A stretch of DNA of 64,000 nucleotides, from contig JANQPQ010000015.1 in the NCBI GenBank assembly GCA_028285445.1, forward strand, positions 1 through 64,000, read 5' to 3'. Every line of letters begins with the position of its first letter. The stretch's first letter is position 1. Position numbers and translations under genes: made by a program. Positions 1 to 7,259 of this stretch are shown one piece after another. The notes below the pieces were generated by a model. It saw only the letters and a program-made list of their open reading frames with translations, was not told where the DNA came from and did no database searches. Source of the DNA: Cyclobacteriaceae bacterium (GTDB taxonomy: Bacteria > Bacteroidota > Bacteroidia > Cytophagales > Cyclobacteriaceae).

Positions 1-427
1 CTTTCTGAAAGTCGCCGGCAATTAGTTCGAAATCAAATACTTTGAAGAAGTTGCTATCGGCAAAAACGAAATTATCCGTTTTAAAATTCTCATCTTCAAA
101 CGAAATCACTACGTCTTCAAACCACGAGGCTAACCTTACTGACTCCAATACTTCCGGATACTCCGAAACCATAGTTGGTCCCATCAGACCAGATGTTTCG
201 TAGGTAAGCCTCTCCGTGCCCAAAGTTGTGTTTACATTTCGCTTATAGAGCCTGTATATGTTTTCCTTCTTACTGTGGAATTGATCATATTCCAACTCAT
301 CCAAGACAAATGTTACTGCTAACAGGGTACACGCAATGGCTATAGTAAGGCCCAGCATGTTTATGAGTAGATATGCCTTATACTTCAGCATATTCCTCAA
401 CATTACTTTTATGTAGTTTTTAACCAT
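1..427 (-). CDS. FtsX/MacB-like permease, N-terminal part (module I, first gene)
   Basis: This is a partial gene that runs off the left edge; 142 codons are visible. The protein begins MVKNYIKVMLRNMLKYKAY, followed by one membrane segment (about residues 19-43) and the start of a MacB-type periplasmic domain with the recurring pattern ...YDQFH...IYR...FPE-like...FADSNFFKVFDFELIAGD. It matches residues 1-142 of the other permeases in the window. The ATG at 427 is preceded by a predicted sigma-54-type promoter at 461-476, giving a leader of about 23 nt. It is divergent from the RR gene at 633, so it is probably the promoter-proximal gene of a third array extending outside the window. Whether the rest is intact cannot be seen. 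Confidence 0.9.
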   Translation of the reverse strand, partial: MVKNYIKVMLRNMLKYKAYLLINMLGLTIAIACTLLAVTFVLDELEYDQFHSKKENIYRLYKRNVNTTLGTERLTYETSGLMGPTMVSEYPEVLESVRLASWFEDVVISFEDENFKTDNFVFADSNFFKVFDFELIAGDFQK

Positions 428-460
428 GGAAGGGAAGTGTTTGGGTTTTTGACCACACTT

Positions 461-476
461 GTCAATGCTTATGCCA
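461..476 (-). promoter_or_regulatory. Predicted sigma-54-type promoter of module I permease array
   Basis: Read on the minus strand the element is TGGCATAAGCATTGAC. It has the -24 motif TGGCA and TTG at the -12 position with exact sigma-54 spacing, but A instead of the usual C after TTG. The predicted start of transcription is near 450, 23 nt before the permease ATG. The same TGGCAT-N5-TTG pattern recurs at 33239-33254 and 58647-58662, each before the first permease of an array. Confidence 0.55.
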
Positions 477-539
477 CAGTATTTAACTTGCTGAAAAACA
501 AATATTTAACCTCCGATTGCCATAACTATCTTTTCCGTA

Positions 540-586
540 GTGCCCATTTATGGAAAATAAAGTGCCCATTTATGGGCACTTTATTT
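540..586. promoter_or_regulatory. Direct repeat plus near-perfect palindrome, probable activator site of module I
   Basis: GTGCCCATTTATGG occurs at 540-553 and again at 562-575, 22 bp apart (two helical turns). The second copy is completed into a palindrome at 555-586, with 15-bp arms around a TT centre and a core of GTGCCCAT and ATGGGCAC. It lies between divergent genes, about 108 bp (palindrome centre) upstream of the predicted -12 element at 462. This position suits an enhancer site for the adjacent NtrC-type regulator. A hairpin or terminator role is less likely, because no gene ends here. Confidence 0.55.
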
Positions 587-632
587 CCTCATGCTTGGTA
601 TCTTAGGATGCAATTGATTAGGCAGGTCAAAA

Positions 633-2006
633 ATGAAAAAGCTCGCGGGTAACATACTCATCGTCGATGATGACGATTACATCCTTTTAACCCTAAGGAT
701 GTTCCTCGAACAACATTTCACATCAGTAATAACTATTAATAACCCCAACCAGATTTCCAACGCTTACGATGAAAGAAGCTATGATCTGGTTATTCTGGAT
801 ATGAATTTTAAGGAAGGTGAAACTTCCGGCGAAGACGGGTTGAGGTGGCTCGGCGAAATTCTCAAAATTGACGCCGATGCCAGTGTAATTATGATGACTG
901 CCTATGGCGGAGTCAACATTGCTGTAGAAGCAATTAAGCAAGGGGCAAAAGATTTTATCGTGAAACCCTGGGAAAATGAGCGACTACTGGCCACGGTAAC
1001 CTCCATCTACAACCTGAGCTCAGAGAAGAAAAATGTTCGCCAATTAAAATCCCAGCAGAAAGTTATCAACTCCACCCTCGATGAGCCATTTACCAATATC
1101 GTGGGGAATTCGGATGCAATTGAGACTGTTTTTAAGAGTATTAACAAGGTGGCCGCTACAAATGCCGAGGTACTAATTCTGGGTGAAAATGGCACCGGAA
1201 AAGAGTTGGTAGCTCGAGCTATCCATCGCAACTCCGAACGGAAAGACGGCGTGTTTATTAGCGTTGATTTGGGTTCTATCTCAGAGACTTTATTCGAGAG
1301 TGAACTCTTCGGACACAAGAAAGGAGCTTTTACCGATGCCAAGGAAGACCGTATTGGAAGGTTTGAAGCGGCCATGGGTGGAACCATTTTTCTTGACGAG
1401 ATTGGCAACTTGCCTATGGCTTTGCAGGCTAAGCTTTTAACGGTAGTGCAAAACAGAAAAGTAACACGCCTGGGCACAAACGACCCCATTAATATTGATG
1501 TAAGAATAATCTGCGCCACGAATAAGCCCCTGCTGGAGATGGCCAAAGAGGGAGAATTTAGGGAGGATTTGTTATATCGTATCAATACAGTGGAAATTGC
1601 TGTACCACCTCTAAAGGAGCGTATTGCTGATATACCTCTACTGACAGAACATTTTGTTCAACTTTTTGCCAGGAAATATGATAAAGAAGATTTAGAAATC
1701 AGCAAGGATGTATTCTCGACCCTGCAGAAGTACCCCTGGCCAGGTAATGTAAGAGAGTTGCAACATGCCATTGAAAGGGCTGTGATTATGACGGAAAACT
1801 CCTCCTTAAACTCCCAGGACTTTATGTTCCTTAGTGCTTCGGCCCTGGATGGTGACAAACCGCATGATTACAACCTGGAAAGCCTGGAAGAATGGGCGGT
1901 GAGAAACGCCATCAAGAAACACCAGGGAAATATTAGTCACGCGGCTAAAGAGCTAGGATTAAGCAGAGGAGCCATGTACCGTCGGATGGAGAAATATGGT
2001 TTATAA
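633..2006 (+). CDS. NtrC-type sigma-54-dependent response regulator (module I)
   Basis: This 457-residue cytoplasmic activator has three parts. The receiver (about 6-125) has acidic cluster D12-D14, phospho-acceptor D56 in LDMNF and VKPW near its end. The AAA+ ATPase (about 155-390) has Walker A GENGTGKE at 184-191. The C-terminal Fis-type helix-turn-helix (about 425-457) contains NISHAAKELGLSRGAMYRR. The sigma-54-contacting loop reads GAFTDA at 231-236 instead of the canonical GAFTGA, as in the other two RRs here. Its stop overlaps the HK start by 11 nt, so the two are translationally coupled and presumably cognate. The divergent permease array is the obvious target. The closest named relatives are AtoC/ZraR-like regulators. 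Confidence 0.93.
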   Translation: MKKLAGNILIVDDDDYILLTLRMFLEQHFTSVITINNPNQISNAYDERSYDLVILDMNFKEGETSGEDGLRWLGEILKIDADASVIMMTAYGGVNIAVEAIKQGAKDFIVKPWENERLLATVTSIYNLSSEKKNVRQLKSQQKVINSTLDEPFTNIVGNSDAIETVFKSINKVAATNAEVLILGENGTGKELVARAIHRNSERKDGVFISVDLGSISETLFESELFGHKKGAFTDAKEDRIGRFEAAMGGTIFLDEIGNLPMALQAKLLTVVQNRKVTRLGTNDPINIDVRIICATNKPLLEMAKEGEFREDLLYRINTVEIAVPPLKERIADIPLLTEHFVQLFARKYDKEDLEISKDVFSTLQKYPWPGNVRELQHAIERAVIMTENSSLNSQDFMFLSASALDGDKPHDYNLESLEEWAVRNAIKKHQGNISHAAKELGLSRGAMYRRMEKYGL

Positions 2007-3336
2007 AAACTTCAAGCTGAACATCATATTACGGCTGTTGCTGATGGCAATCAGTATTGCCGCGCTGCTGTATTTTGTCTTGATTACTGAACAGTATCTA
2101 CGCAGTGTTTACATCTTCGTATTCCTTATCGTTTTACTTGTGGAATTTATCTACTACGTAGATAAAACCAACCGCGACTTCACTTCCTTTCTACTTGCTA
2201 TTTTACAAAATGATTTCACCACGACCTTCTCTGAAAAAAGCAAAGGGAAGTCTTTTGAACAACTTTATTCCGCACTGAACCAGATTACCCAGAAATTCAA
2301 GAACATTAGCTCCGAGAAGGAGATGCAGTTTCTTTACCTCGAGACGCTGGTTGAGCAGATACGGGTGGGAGTTTTAAGCTTTGACGAAAAGGGAGATATC
2401 CATCTTATTAATGATGCCTTTAAGAACATAATCAACCGTCCTCATCTCAAAAATGTAGATGCCTTGGCCAAAGTTGACAAAAACCTGCTTGAGGTAATTA
2501 GGAATATTAAGCCGACGGAGAATAAACTGGTAAAGGTGAGTATAGATAATAAGTTGTCACAACTCTCAATTAATGCAGCCGAATTCAAGTTGCAGAGCGA
2601 ATACTTCAAACTGGTTTCTCTTCAGAATATCAAAAATGAATTGGAGGCCCATGAACTAGAAACATGGCAGAAACTTATCAGAGTACTTACGCATGAAATA
2701 ATGAATTCAGTAACACCGATTACCTCACTTACCGCTACTCTCCAGGACATTATTCAGAAGGAACGAGAAGAGCTGAAAACCAATGGGGAAGACAGTCTCG
2801 AAAACATTGCCGAAGGTTTAAGTGCGATAAAAAATCGTAGTGAAGGGCTGCAAACCTTTACCGAAGCCTATAAGGACTTAACGCGGATGCCACTTCCGGA
2901 ATTCCAAAAGACGGATTTATCAACAGTTTTTGGCAGAATCGAAAGATTATTTCAGGCCGATGCCAGTGAAAGGGATGTAGTGCTAACGGTCAATCAAAAC
3001 GTGGATAGAGAGGTACTAATAGACCCCGAGTTATTTGACCAGGTGCTAATCAATCTTGTGAAGAATGCTTTTGAAGCCGTTGAGGAGCAAGAGTTAAAAC
3101 GGGTATATCTCTCAGCCACTGAGGCTAACCAAAAAATAACCATCACGGTTAGGGATAATGGGCCAGGTATTGAACCTGACAAACTCGATAAGATTTTTAT
3201 TCCCTTTTTCACCACGAAGAAAAAAGGATCTGGTATTGGGCTAGCTGTTTCCCGACAGATATTGCAAATGCACAATGGCACTATCAATGTAGATTCGGAA
3301 GAAGAAGGTGGCACCACCGTTACTTTAGTTCTTTAG
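1996..3336 (+). CDS. Two-TM sensor histidine kinase (module I)
   Basis: This 446-residue inner-membrane kinase is predicted to phosphorylate the RR encoded just upstream. Two membrane helices (about 9-31 and 38-56) are joined by only about seven residues (TEQYLRS), so there is essentially no periplasmic sensor domain. A conserved stretch NRDFTSFLLAILQNDFTTTF follows, then a PAS-like region (about 105-215). The NtrB-type H box is LTHEIMNSVTPITS, with H233 as the likely phosphorylated residue. The ATPase domain has the N box around NLVKNAFEAVEE, DNGPGI and GSGIGLAVSRQ. The ATG lies inside the end of the RR gene. The 3' end overlaps the convergent LysR gene by 17 nt. The small loop suggests sensing through a membrane partner, plausibly a permease. 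Confidence 0.92.
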   Translation: MVYKNFKLNIILRLLLMAISIAALLYFVLITEQYLRSVYIFVFLIVLLVEFIYYVDKTNRDFTSFLLAILQNDFTTTFSEKSKGKSFEQLYSALNQITQKFKNISSEKEMQFLYLETLVEQIRVGVLSFDEKGDIHLINDAFKNIINRPHLKNVDALAKVDKNLLEVIRNIKPTENKLVKVSIDNKLSQLSINAAEFKLQSEYFKLVSLQNIKNELEAHELETWQKLIRVLTHEIMNSVTPITSLTATLQDIIQKEREELKTNGEDSLENIAEGLSAIKNRSEGLQTFTEAYKDLTRMPLPEFQKTDLSTVFGRIERLFQADASERDVVLTVNQNVDREVLIDPELFDQVLINLVKNAFEAVEEQELKRVYLSATEANQKITITVRDNGPGIEPDKLDKIFIPFFTTKKKGSGIGLAVSRQILQMHNGTINVDSEEEGGTTVTLVL

Positions 3337-4210
3337 CCCAAGCTTCTGTTAATTGAACAAAGGTATTTACCACCTGCTTATGCTCGGACTTACGAGAAAC
3401 CATGGAAAGGTGGGCTCTTTCTTTATAAGATGTAAGCTCTATAAATTCCACATCCAGGGCATAGCCCTGCTTTACACTGGTTGGCACGATGGAATATCCG
3501 AGGCCAGCCTCAACTAATCGAAGAATACTATTCAATTGGCTGGCTTCGTGTACTATCTGGGGACTGAAGCCAGCTTTGCTAAATATTGAAAAGATACTTT
3601 CAATCAACTGCGGAGCACAGTGTTTTGAGAAACTAAGAAATGGTTCACCCTCGAGGGTTTGCAATGCGTTTTCCCCATCTCGAGCACGCTTGTGGCCTTT
3701 GGGCAACACTAGCGAAAAGGTCTCTTCATAAACTGCAGTAGCATCGAGATGAGGATCTGAAATGGTAGCCCTGATAAACCCAACATCAATGTCTCCATTT
3801 CTTAAAGCCCTGATTTGATCTTCGTTGCTTAATTCATTGAGCATGGTTTTTATTTCGCTATGCTCCCTTTTGAGCGCAACCAGAATGTCCGGCAAAATGC
3901 AATGCATAGCTGCTCCCACATAGCCAATCTTGATTTGTCCCCGTTGGCCGGTGGCTATCTCCTTAATACCAGACTTTGCAAGCTGCAATTGCTGCAGAAT
4001 CCTGCCTGATTCGGCCAACAAGTATTTTCCCTCATCTGTTAGTACTACCTTTTTTTTATCTCTTTTGAATAGCTCCACACCCAACTCATCTTCGAGTTGC
4101 TTTATTTGGCGGCTCAAGGGGGGCTGCGACATGTGCAGGCTTTCCGCTGCCTTTCCAAAGTGCAACTTTTCGCCTACCATCATGAAATATTTTAATTGCC
4201 TCAATTCCAT
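3320..4210 (-). CDS. LysR-family transcriptional regulator
   Basis: This 296-residue protein has an N-terminal winged helix-turn-helix (about 1-60, MELRQLKYFMMVGEKLHFGKAAE then SQPPLSRQIKQLEDELG) and a periplasmic-binding-like effector domain (about 90-290). It is transcribed divergently from the decarboxylase gene across a 101-bp gap that holds repeated GTATTAA/TTAATAC half-sites (4214-4265). This is the classic layout of a LysR protein controlling its neighbour in response to substrate or product. The effector is unknown. Its 3' end overlaps the end of the module I HK. Confidence 0.92.
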   Translation of the reverse strand: MELRQLKYFMMVGEKLHFGKAAESLHMSQPPLSRQIKQLEDELGVELFKRDKKKVVLTDEGKYLLAESGRILQQLQLAKSGIKEIATGQRGQIKIGYVGAAMHCILPDILVALKREHSEIKTMLNELSNEDQIRALRNGDIDVGFIRATISDPHLDATAVYEETFSLVLPKGHKRARDGENALQTLEGEPFLSFSKHCAPQLIESIFSIFSKAGFSPQIVHEASQLNSILRLVEAGLGYSIVPTSVKQGYALDVEFIELTSYKERAHLSMVSRKSEHKQVVNTFVQLTEAWAKELK

Positions 4211-4213
4211 TTA

Positions 4214-4265
4214 TTAATACTTAATAGGTATTAAACATACACAAAAATAATATTTTTGGTATTAA
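4214..4265. promoter_or_regulatory. Probable LysR operator sites
   Basis: TTAATAC at 4214-4220 and GTATTAA at 4228-4234 form a dyad with a 7-bp spacer, fitting a T-N11-A LysR box. A third GTATTAA half-site at 4259-4265 is 31 bp further on, about three helical turns. The first pair lies next to the LysR start (autoregulation). The third half-site is closer to the decarboxylase gene (activation site). Confidence 0.5.
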
Positions 4266-4311
4266 TAATTCTAAACTACATTGGCGGAAATTAAAAGAGA
4301 TCAATACTGAG

Positions 4312-5769
4312 ATGAGAAACAGCCTGGACCAACCCTTGGATATTTTTGAAGACTGGCTGCAAAGGGCCAGCAAAATATTAATAGACACCTATAAATCACT
4401 AGATAAGTCAAATGCGTATTCTGGCCTTCAACCCCACGAAGCTCAAAAGTTGTTTGATGAAGTTTTACCTCAGAGGGAAACCGATTTCGAAAGCATTCTT
4501 AGTGAGACAAGACAAAAGGTGATTGAGAATGCAACGCTTAATATCGGGCCTAACATGTACGCCTATGTAATGGCCGGTGGAACTCAAGTTTCAGTTATTG
4601 CGGAATTACTTGCTGCCGGAATCAATCAGAACGGCGGCAAGTGGCACCTAAGCCCGGCGTTAACAGAAATCGAAAAACGCGTAATTCAATGGGGAGCTTC
4701 GTTCATTGGCTATTCTGAAAATACCGGGGGATCACTGACCAGCGGAGGATCAGCCGCTAACCTAACTTGTTTAGATGTGGCCAAAACCATATTGCTGGGA
4801 CCTAAGGTGAAAAGAGAAGGCCTTTTTGGCATGGCGCCAGCTACTGTTTACGCTTCAACAGAAGTTCATGGTTGTATTGATAAAAGTATGGAACACCTTG
4901 GGCTCGGATCTGACAATTTGCGGAAAATACCGGTGGATGACGACTTTCGGATCAACCTTGATCACCTCAAGCGCCAGCTCGCCGAGGATGTTGCTAGCGG
5001 CTATATGCCCCTTTGCGTAATTGGTTCAGCCGGCACTGTTAACACCGGGGCAGTCGATCCCTTGCCAGAACTTGCTGATATTGCCAAAGCCAATAACATG
5101 TGGTTTCATATTGATGGCGCCTATGGAGGACTTGCCGCCTCACTACCTCAAAATAAAGATCTGTTCACGGGAATCGAGAAAGCTGATTCCATCGCCATAG
5201 ATTTTCACAAATGGCTTTACCAACCCTTTGAAGGTGGCTGCGCCATGTTCAAGAACTGGGATGTGCTAAGAGATACGTACAAGCATCACGCCGCTTACCT
5301 AAGCACCGACGCCAATGCAGATAACAGAGTAGATCTAACAGACTATTCCTTCCCGCTTTCCAGGAATTTCAAGGGGCTGAAAATTTGGATGTCGTTTAAA
5401 ACTTATGGTGCAGAAAAGCTGCGATGGGCTATCGAAAAAGACATTGCGAACACTACCTACCTGGGTCAACTGATAGAGGAGGCAATGGAGTTTGAGCTAG
5501 CATCCCGGCCGGCATTGGGCATAGTGACATTTCGCTACCTCGGTGGGAACAAAGTGCTTTCGGCTGAGGAAATTGATGAATTGAATAGAAAGATAATTCC
5601 TGCATTGGAGAAGGACCGGAGAGTATTCATCACCGGAACTACCATCCAAAGTAGACCCGTAATAAGAGCTTGTCTAATTAATCACCGTCAACAAAAAATA
5701 CATGTTGAGTTCCTCCTACAAGTGATTAGAGAGGTTGGTCAGCAGATAACCGAGAGGTTACCGGTTTAG
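4312..5769 (+). CDS. PLP-dependent group II amino-acid decarboxylase
   Basis: This 485-residue enzyme of the aromatic-amino-acid/glutamate decarboxylase fold is presumably a cytoplasmic dimer. Residues fitting the family are H186 (in STEVHG, stacks on PLP), D268 (HIDGAYGG, binds the pyridine nitrogen) and Schiff-base lysine K300 (DFHKWLYQPFEGG). The mobile-loop tyrosine Y345, in LTDYSFPLSR, is retained, which favours a true decarboxylase over an aldehyde synthase. Length is usual for the family. The substrate cannot be read with confidence; aromatic amino acids, glutamate, aspartate and 2,4-diaminobutyrate are all possible. It is divergent from the LysR gene that probably controls it, and its stop overlaps the convergent DUF3052 gene by 4 nt. 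Confidence 0.9.
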   Translation: MRNSLDQPLDIFEDWLQRASKILIDTYKSLDKSNAYSGLQPHEAQKLFDEVLPQRETDFESILSETRQKVIENATLNIGPNMYAYVMAGGTQVSVIAELLAAGINQNGGKWHLSPALTEIEKRVIQWGASFIGYSENTGGSLTSGGSAANLTCLDVAKTILLGPKVKREGLFGMAPATVYASTEVHGCIDKSMEHLGLGSDNLRKIPVDDDFRINLDHLKRQLAEDVASGYMPLCVIGSAGTVNTGAVDPLPELADIAKANNMWFHIDGAYGGLAASLPQNKDLFTGIEKADSIAIDFHKWLYQPFEGGCAMFKNWDVLRDTYKHHAAYLSTDANADNRVDLTDYSFPLSRNFKGLKIWMSFKTYGAEKLRWAIEKDIANTTYLGQLIEEAMEFELASRPALGIVTFRYLGGNKVLSAEEIDELNRKIIPALEKDRRVFITGTTIQSRPVIRACLINHRQQKIHVEFLLQVIREVGQQITERLPV

Positions 5770-6167
5770 CGGTCTTTCAGTCGATAGACAAACTTTAAGC
5801 CCGACCAAACTTCATCCACTGCGCAGACCTTCACATCCACAAGGCCTTTGGCCAGGCCTGTTTTTCTAACAAGCCCATCATCAACCGTTGTTGGAACCTT
5901 GGAGGCCTTCTTCGGCCATGATATCCACATCATGCCATCCTTAGTTAGCCGCTTTTTGAGATCATTAAATTTTCTTTCCAACACCTCCGCCTCTTTGACG
6001 AAGAAATGAATGAAATCTACTTCATCATTTGGCCCCGCTTTAGTTACATCAGGTAGGTCATCGAAAAGGTTAAAATAGTAATCTGGCTCATCCTCAAGAT
6101 GAATTTTATATCCTTCTTTAATTCCTAGCTTCTTCGCAAGTGGTGTGCCTGAATATCCAGCTGGCAT
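5766..6167 (-). CDS. DUF3052 family protein
   Basis: This is a 133-residue soluble protein starting MPAGYSGTPLAKKLGIKEG, the characteristic opening of DUF3052. Further typical stretches are DFIHFFVKEAEVLE and GMMWISWPKKASKVPTTV, and the C-terminus is VKVCAVDEVWSGLKFVYR. The family has no established function. It is the last gene of a MarR-SRPBCC-DUF3052 run, 17 bp after the SRPBCC gene, so it is probably derepressed together with it. No membrane segment or signal peptide is visible. Confidence 0.88.
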   Translation of the reverse strand: MPAGYSGTPLAKKLGIKEGYKIHLEDEPDYYFNLFDDLPDVTKAGPNDEVDFIHFFVKEAEVLERKFNDLKKRLTKDGMMWISWPKKASKVPTTVDDGLVRKTGLAKGLVDVKVCAVDEVWSGLKFVYRLKDR

Positions 6168-6184
6168 ATTGATATGGTTTAAGA

Positions 6185-6676
6185 CTACAATTCGAATTTC
6201 TTTTTCAGATCAGCCTGATAGCCCTTAATAGTGCCAGACTGATCCATGAAAAAGTGTGACACGAAGCGAAAGAACGGATTATACACCTCACCATTTTCTG
6301 TTATGGTTAATGAGGTAGCACTTTCGTCGCCGGAAATTTCATAGGTCCAGGTCCCTCCAAAAGGAAGATTATCATCTAATATTTTAGCAACTAATCGCTC
6401 ATTCTCTACTTCTTCTATAATGCCAAAAGTGATGACCGTATTTTGCTTGTCAGTCTCCCTCCAGGTTTTATCGTCAATCACTTGCAAGTCCTTAATGCCC
6501 GCTCTCCATTCGGGATAATCGCCAAAATTTCTAACGGCATTCCAAACCTGTGACCTGGACATAGGCAAATTGATTGTTTCGGTAGCGATGTGTTTCACTG
6601 GTAACATCTTACCGATTATTATAATAACCAATACGATTAGGATCAAAATACCCAAAACGATGAATACCCATTTCAT
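6185..6676 (-). CDS. Membrane-anchored SRPBCC (START-like) protein
   Basis: This 163-residue protein has one N-terminal membrane helix (about 3-24, rich in I/L/V) followed by an SRPBCC/polyketide-cyclase-like fold (about 35-160). Typical features are the opening TINLPMSRSQVWNAVRNFGDYPEW and a late GEVYNPFFRFVSHFF helix region. Such domains bind hydrophobic ligands; the ligand is not predictable here. It is the middle gene of a MarR-controlled operon, 34 bp after the MarR gene, so ligand-responsive expression is plausible. Confidence 0.82.
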   Translation of the reverse strand: MKWVFIVLGILILIVLVIIIIGKMLPVKHIATETINLPMSRSQVWNAVRNFGDYPEWRAGIKDLQVIDDKTWRETDKQNTVITFGIIEEVENERLVAKILDDNLPFGGTWTYEISGDESATSLTITENGEVYNPFFRFVSHFFMDQSGTIKGYQADLKKKFEL

Positions 6677-6710
6677 GGCTTACCTAATTATTGTTTTAAA
6701 TAGAAGTCAC

Positions 6711-7184
6711 CTATCGCCTCGTCCAGCTTTTGCTTAGACTTCTGCTTTTCATTTCCATTTCAGAAGCAAATGCCAGCAAACCAAGGCCGTCAAGTGCAAT
6801 CTTTCTCTCATCTTCACTGAGTCGGCTCAGCATTGCCTCTACCCTCTCCGGGTCCAGTACTGATTTAGCCCTTTTTATTCTGACTCCTGCCGCTGTTAGA
6901 AGTAAAGAAACTTTCCGCCCATCTGCCTGGCCTTTCCTCTTTTCTACATAGCCCAATTTCACAAGTCGGTTAATGGTAATTGACATTGTTGAAGGCGTTA
7001 CACCCATATGGGTTGCCAGTTCGTACAACGTCACGGGCTCCTCCAAATCAAGATGATCCAGAATGCTAGCTTGGTTGTTGGTCAGCGTCTCATTCGTTTC
7101 AGGATCAGTAACATGACGGGTGTGACACGCAAAGTAAATTCTCGGATAAAAATCCATCAGCTTAGTCACCGCTTCCCTTTCCAT
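6711..7184 (-). CDS. MarR-family transcriptional regulator
   Basis: This 157-residue winged-helix repressor has its DNA-binding core at about 50-115: VTLYELATHMGVTPSTMSIT forms the helix-turn-helix, and VEKRKGQADGRKVSLLLT forms the wing with the usual D-x-R. Flanking helices provide dimerisation. The start at 7184 lies 16 bp from a perfect palindrome (7200-7230), so autoregulation is very likely. It leads the operon with the SRPBCC and DUF3052 genes, its presumed targets. The N-terminal CHTRH stretch resembles MarR members whose first helix region carries a Cys, so redox or metal sensing is possible but unproven. Confidence 0.9.
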   Translation of the reverse strand: MEREAVTKLMDFYPRIYFACHTRHVTDPETNETLTNNQASILDHLDLEEPVTLYELATHMGVTPSTMSITINRLVKLGYVEKRKGQADGRKVSLLLTAAGVRIKRAKSVLDPERVEAMLSRLSEDERKIALDGLGLLAFASEMEMKSRSLSKSWTRR

Positions 7185-7199
7185 CGATTTAATATATTA

Positions 7200-7230
7200 A
7201 TTTAATTTGATTAGTCAAATCAAATTAAAT
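7200..7230. promoter_or_regulatory. Palindromic MarR operator
   Basis: A perfect inverted repeat has arms TTAATTTGATT and AATCAAATTAA separated by AGTCA, extended by two further base pairs (13-bp arms in all). It sits directly upstream of the MarR ATG, where a bound dimer would block the promoter. It also lies downstream of the MbnH-like gene, but it has no GC-rich stem typical of a terminator. Confidence 0.65.
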
Positions 7231-7259
7231 AAAACAACCAAGAAAGTAGATATTCAAAG

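Noticed and set aside
555-586. Module I palindrome as a rho-independent terminator.
   Set aside because: The stem is GC-rich in the middle with T-rich flanks, but genes on both sides start rather than end here, and the direct-repeat copy at 22-bp spacing fits a protein-binding array better.
595-612. TTGGTATCTTAGGATGCA as a sigma-54 promoter for RR I.
   Set aside because: The GG and GC dinucleotides are 11 bp apart instead of 10, and no equivalent element precedes the other RR genes.
1007-1585. Open frame of 192 codons antisense to the AAA+ part of RR I, with counterparts at 33888-34391 and 59255-59698 antisense to the same region of the other two RRs.
   Set aside because: The position repeats because the three genes are homologous and share codon bias. 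The antisense proteins are Ser/Pro-rich and do not resemble known families.
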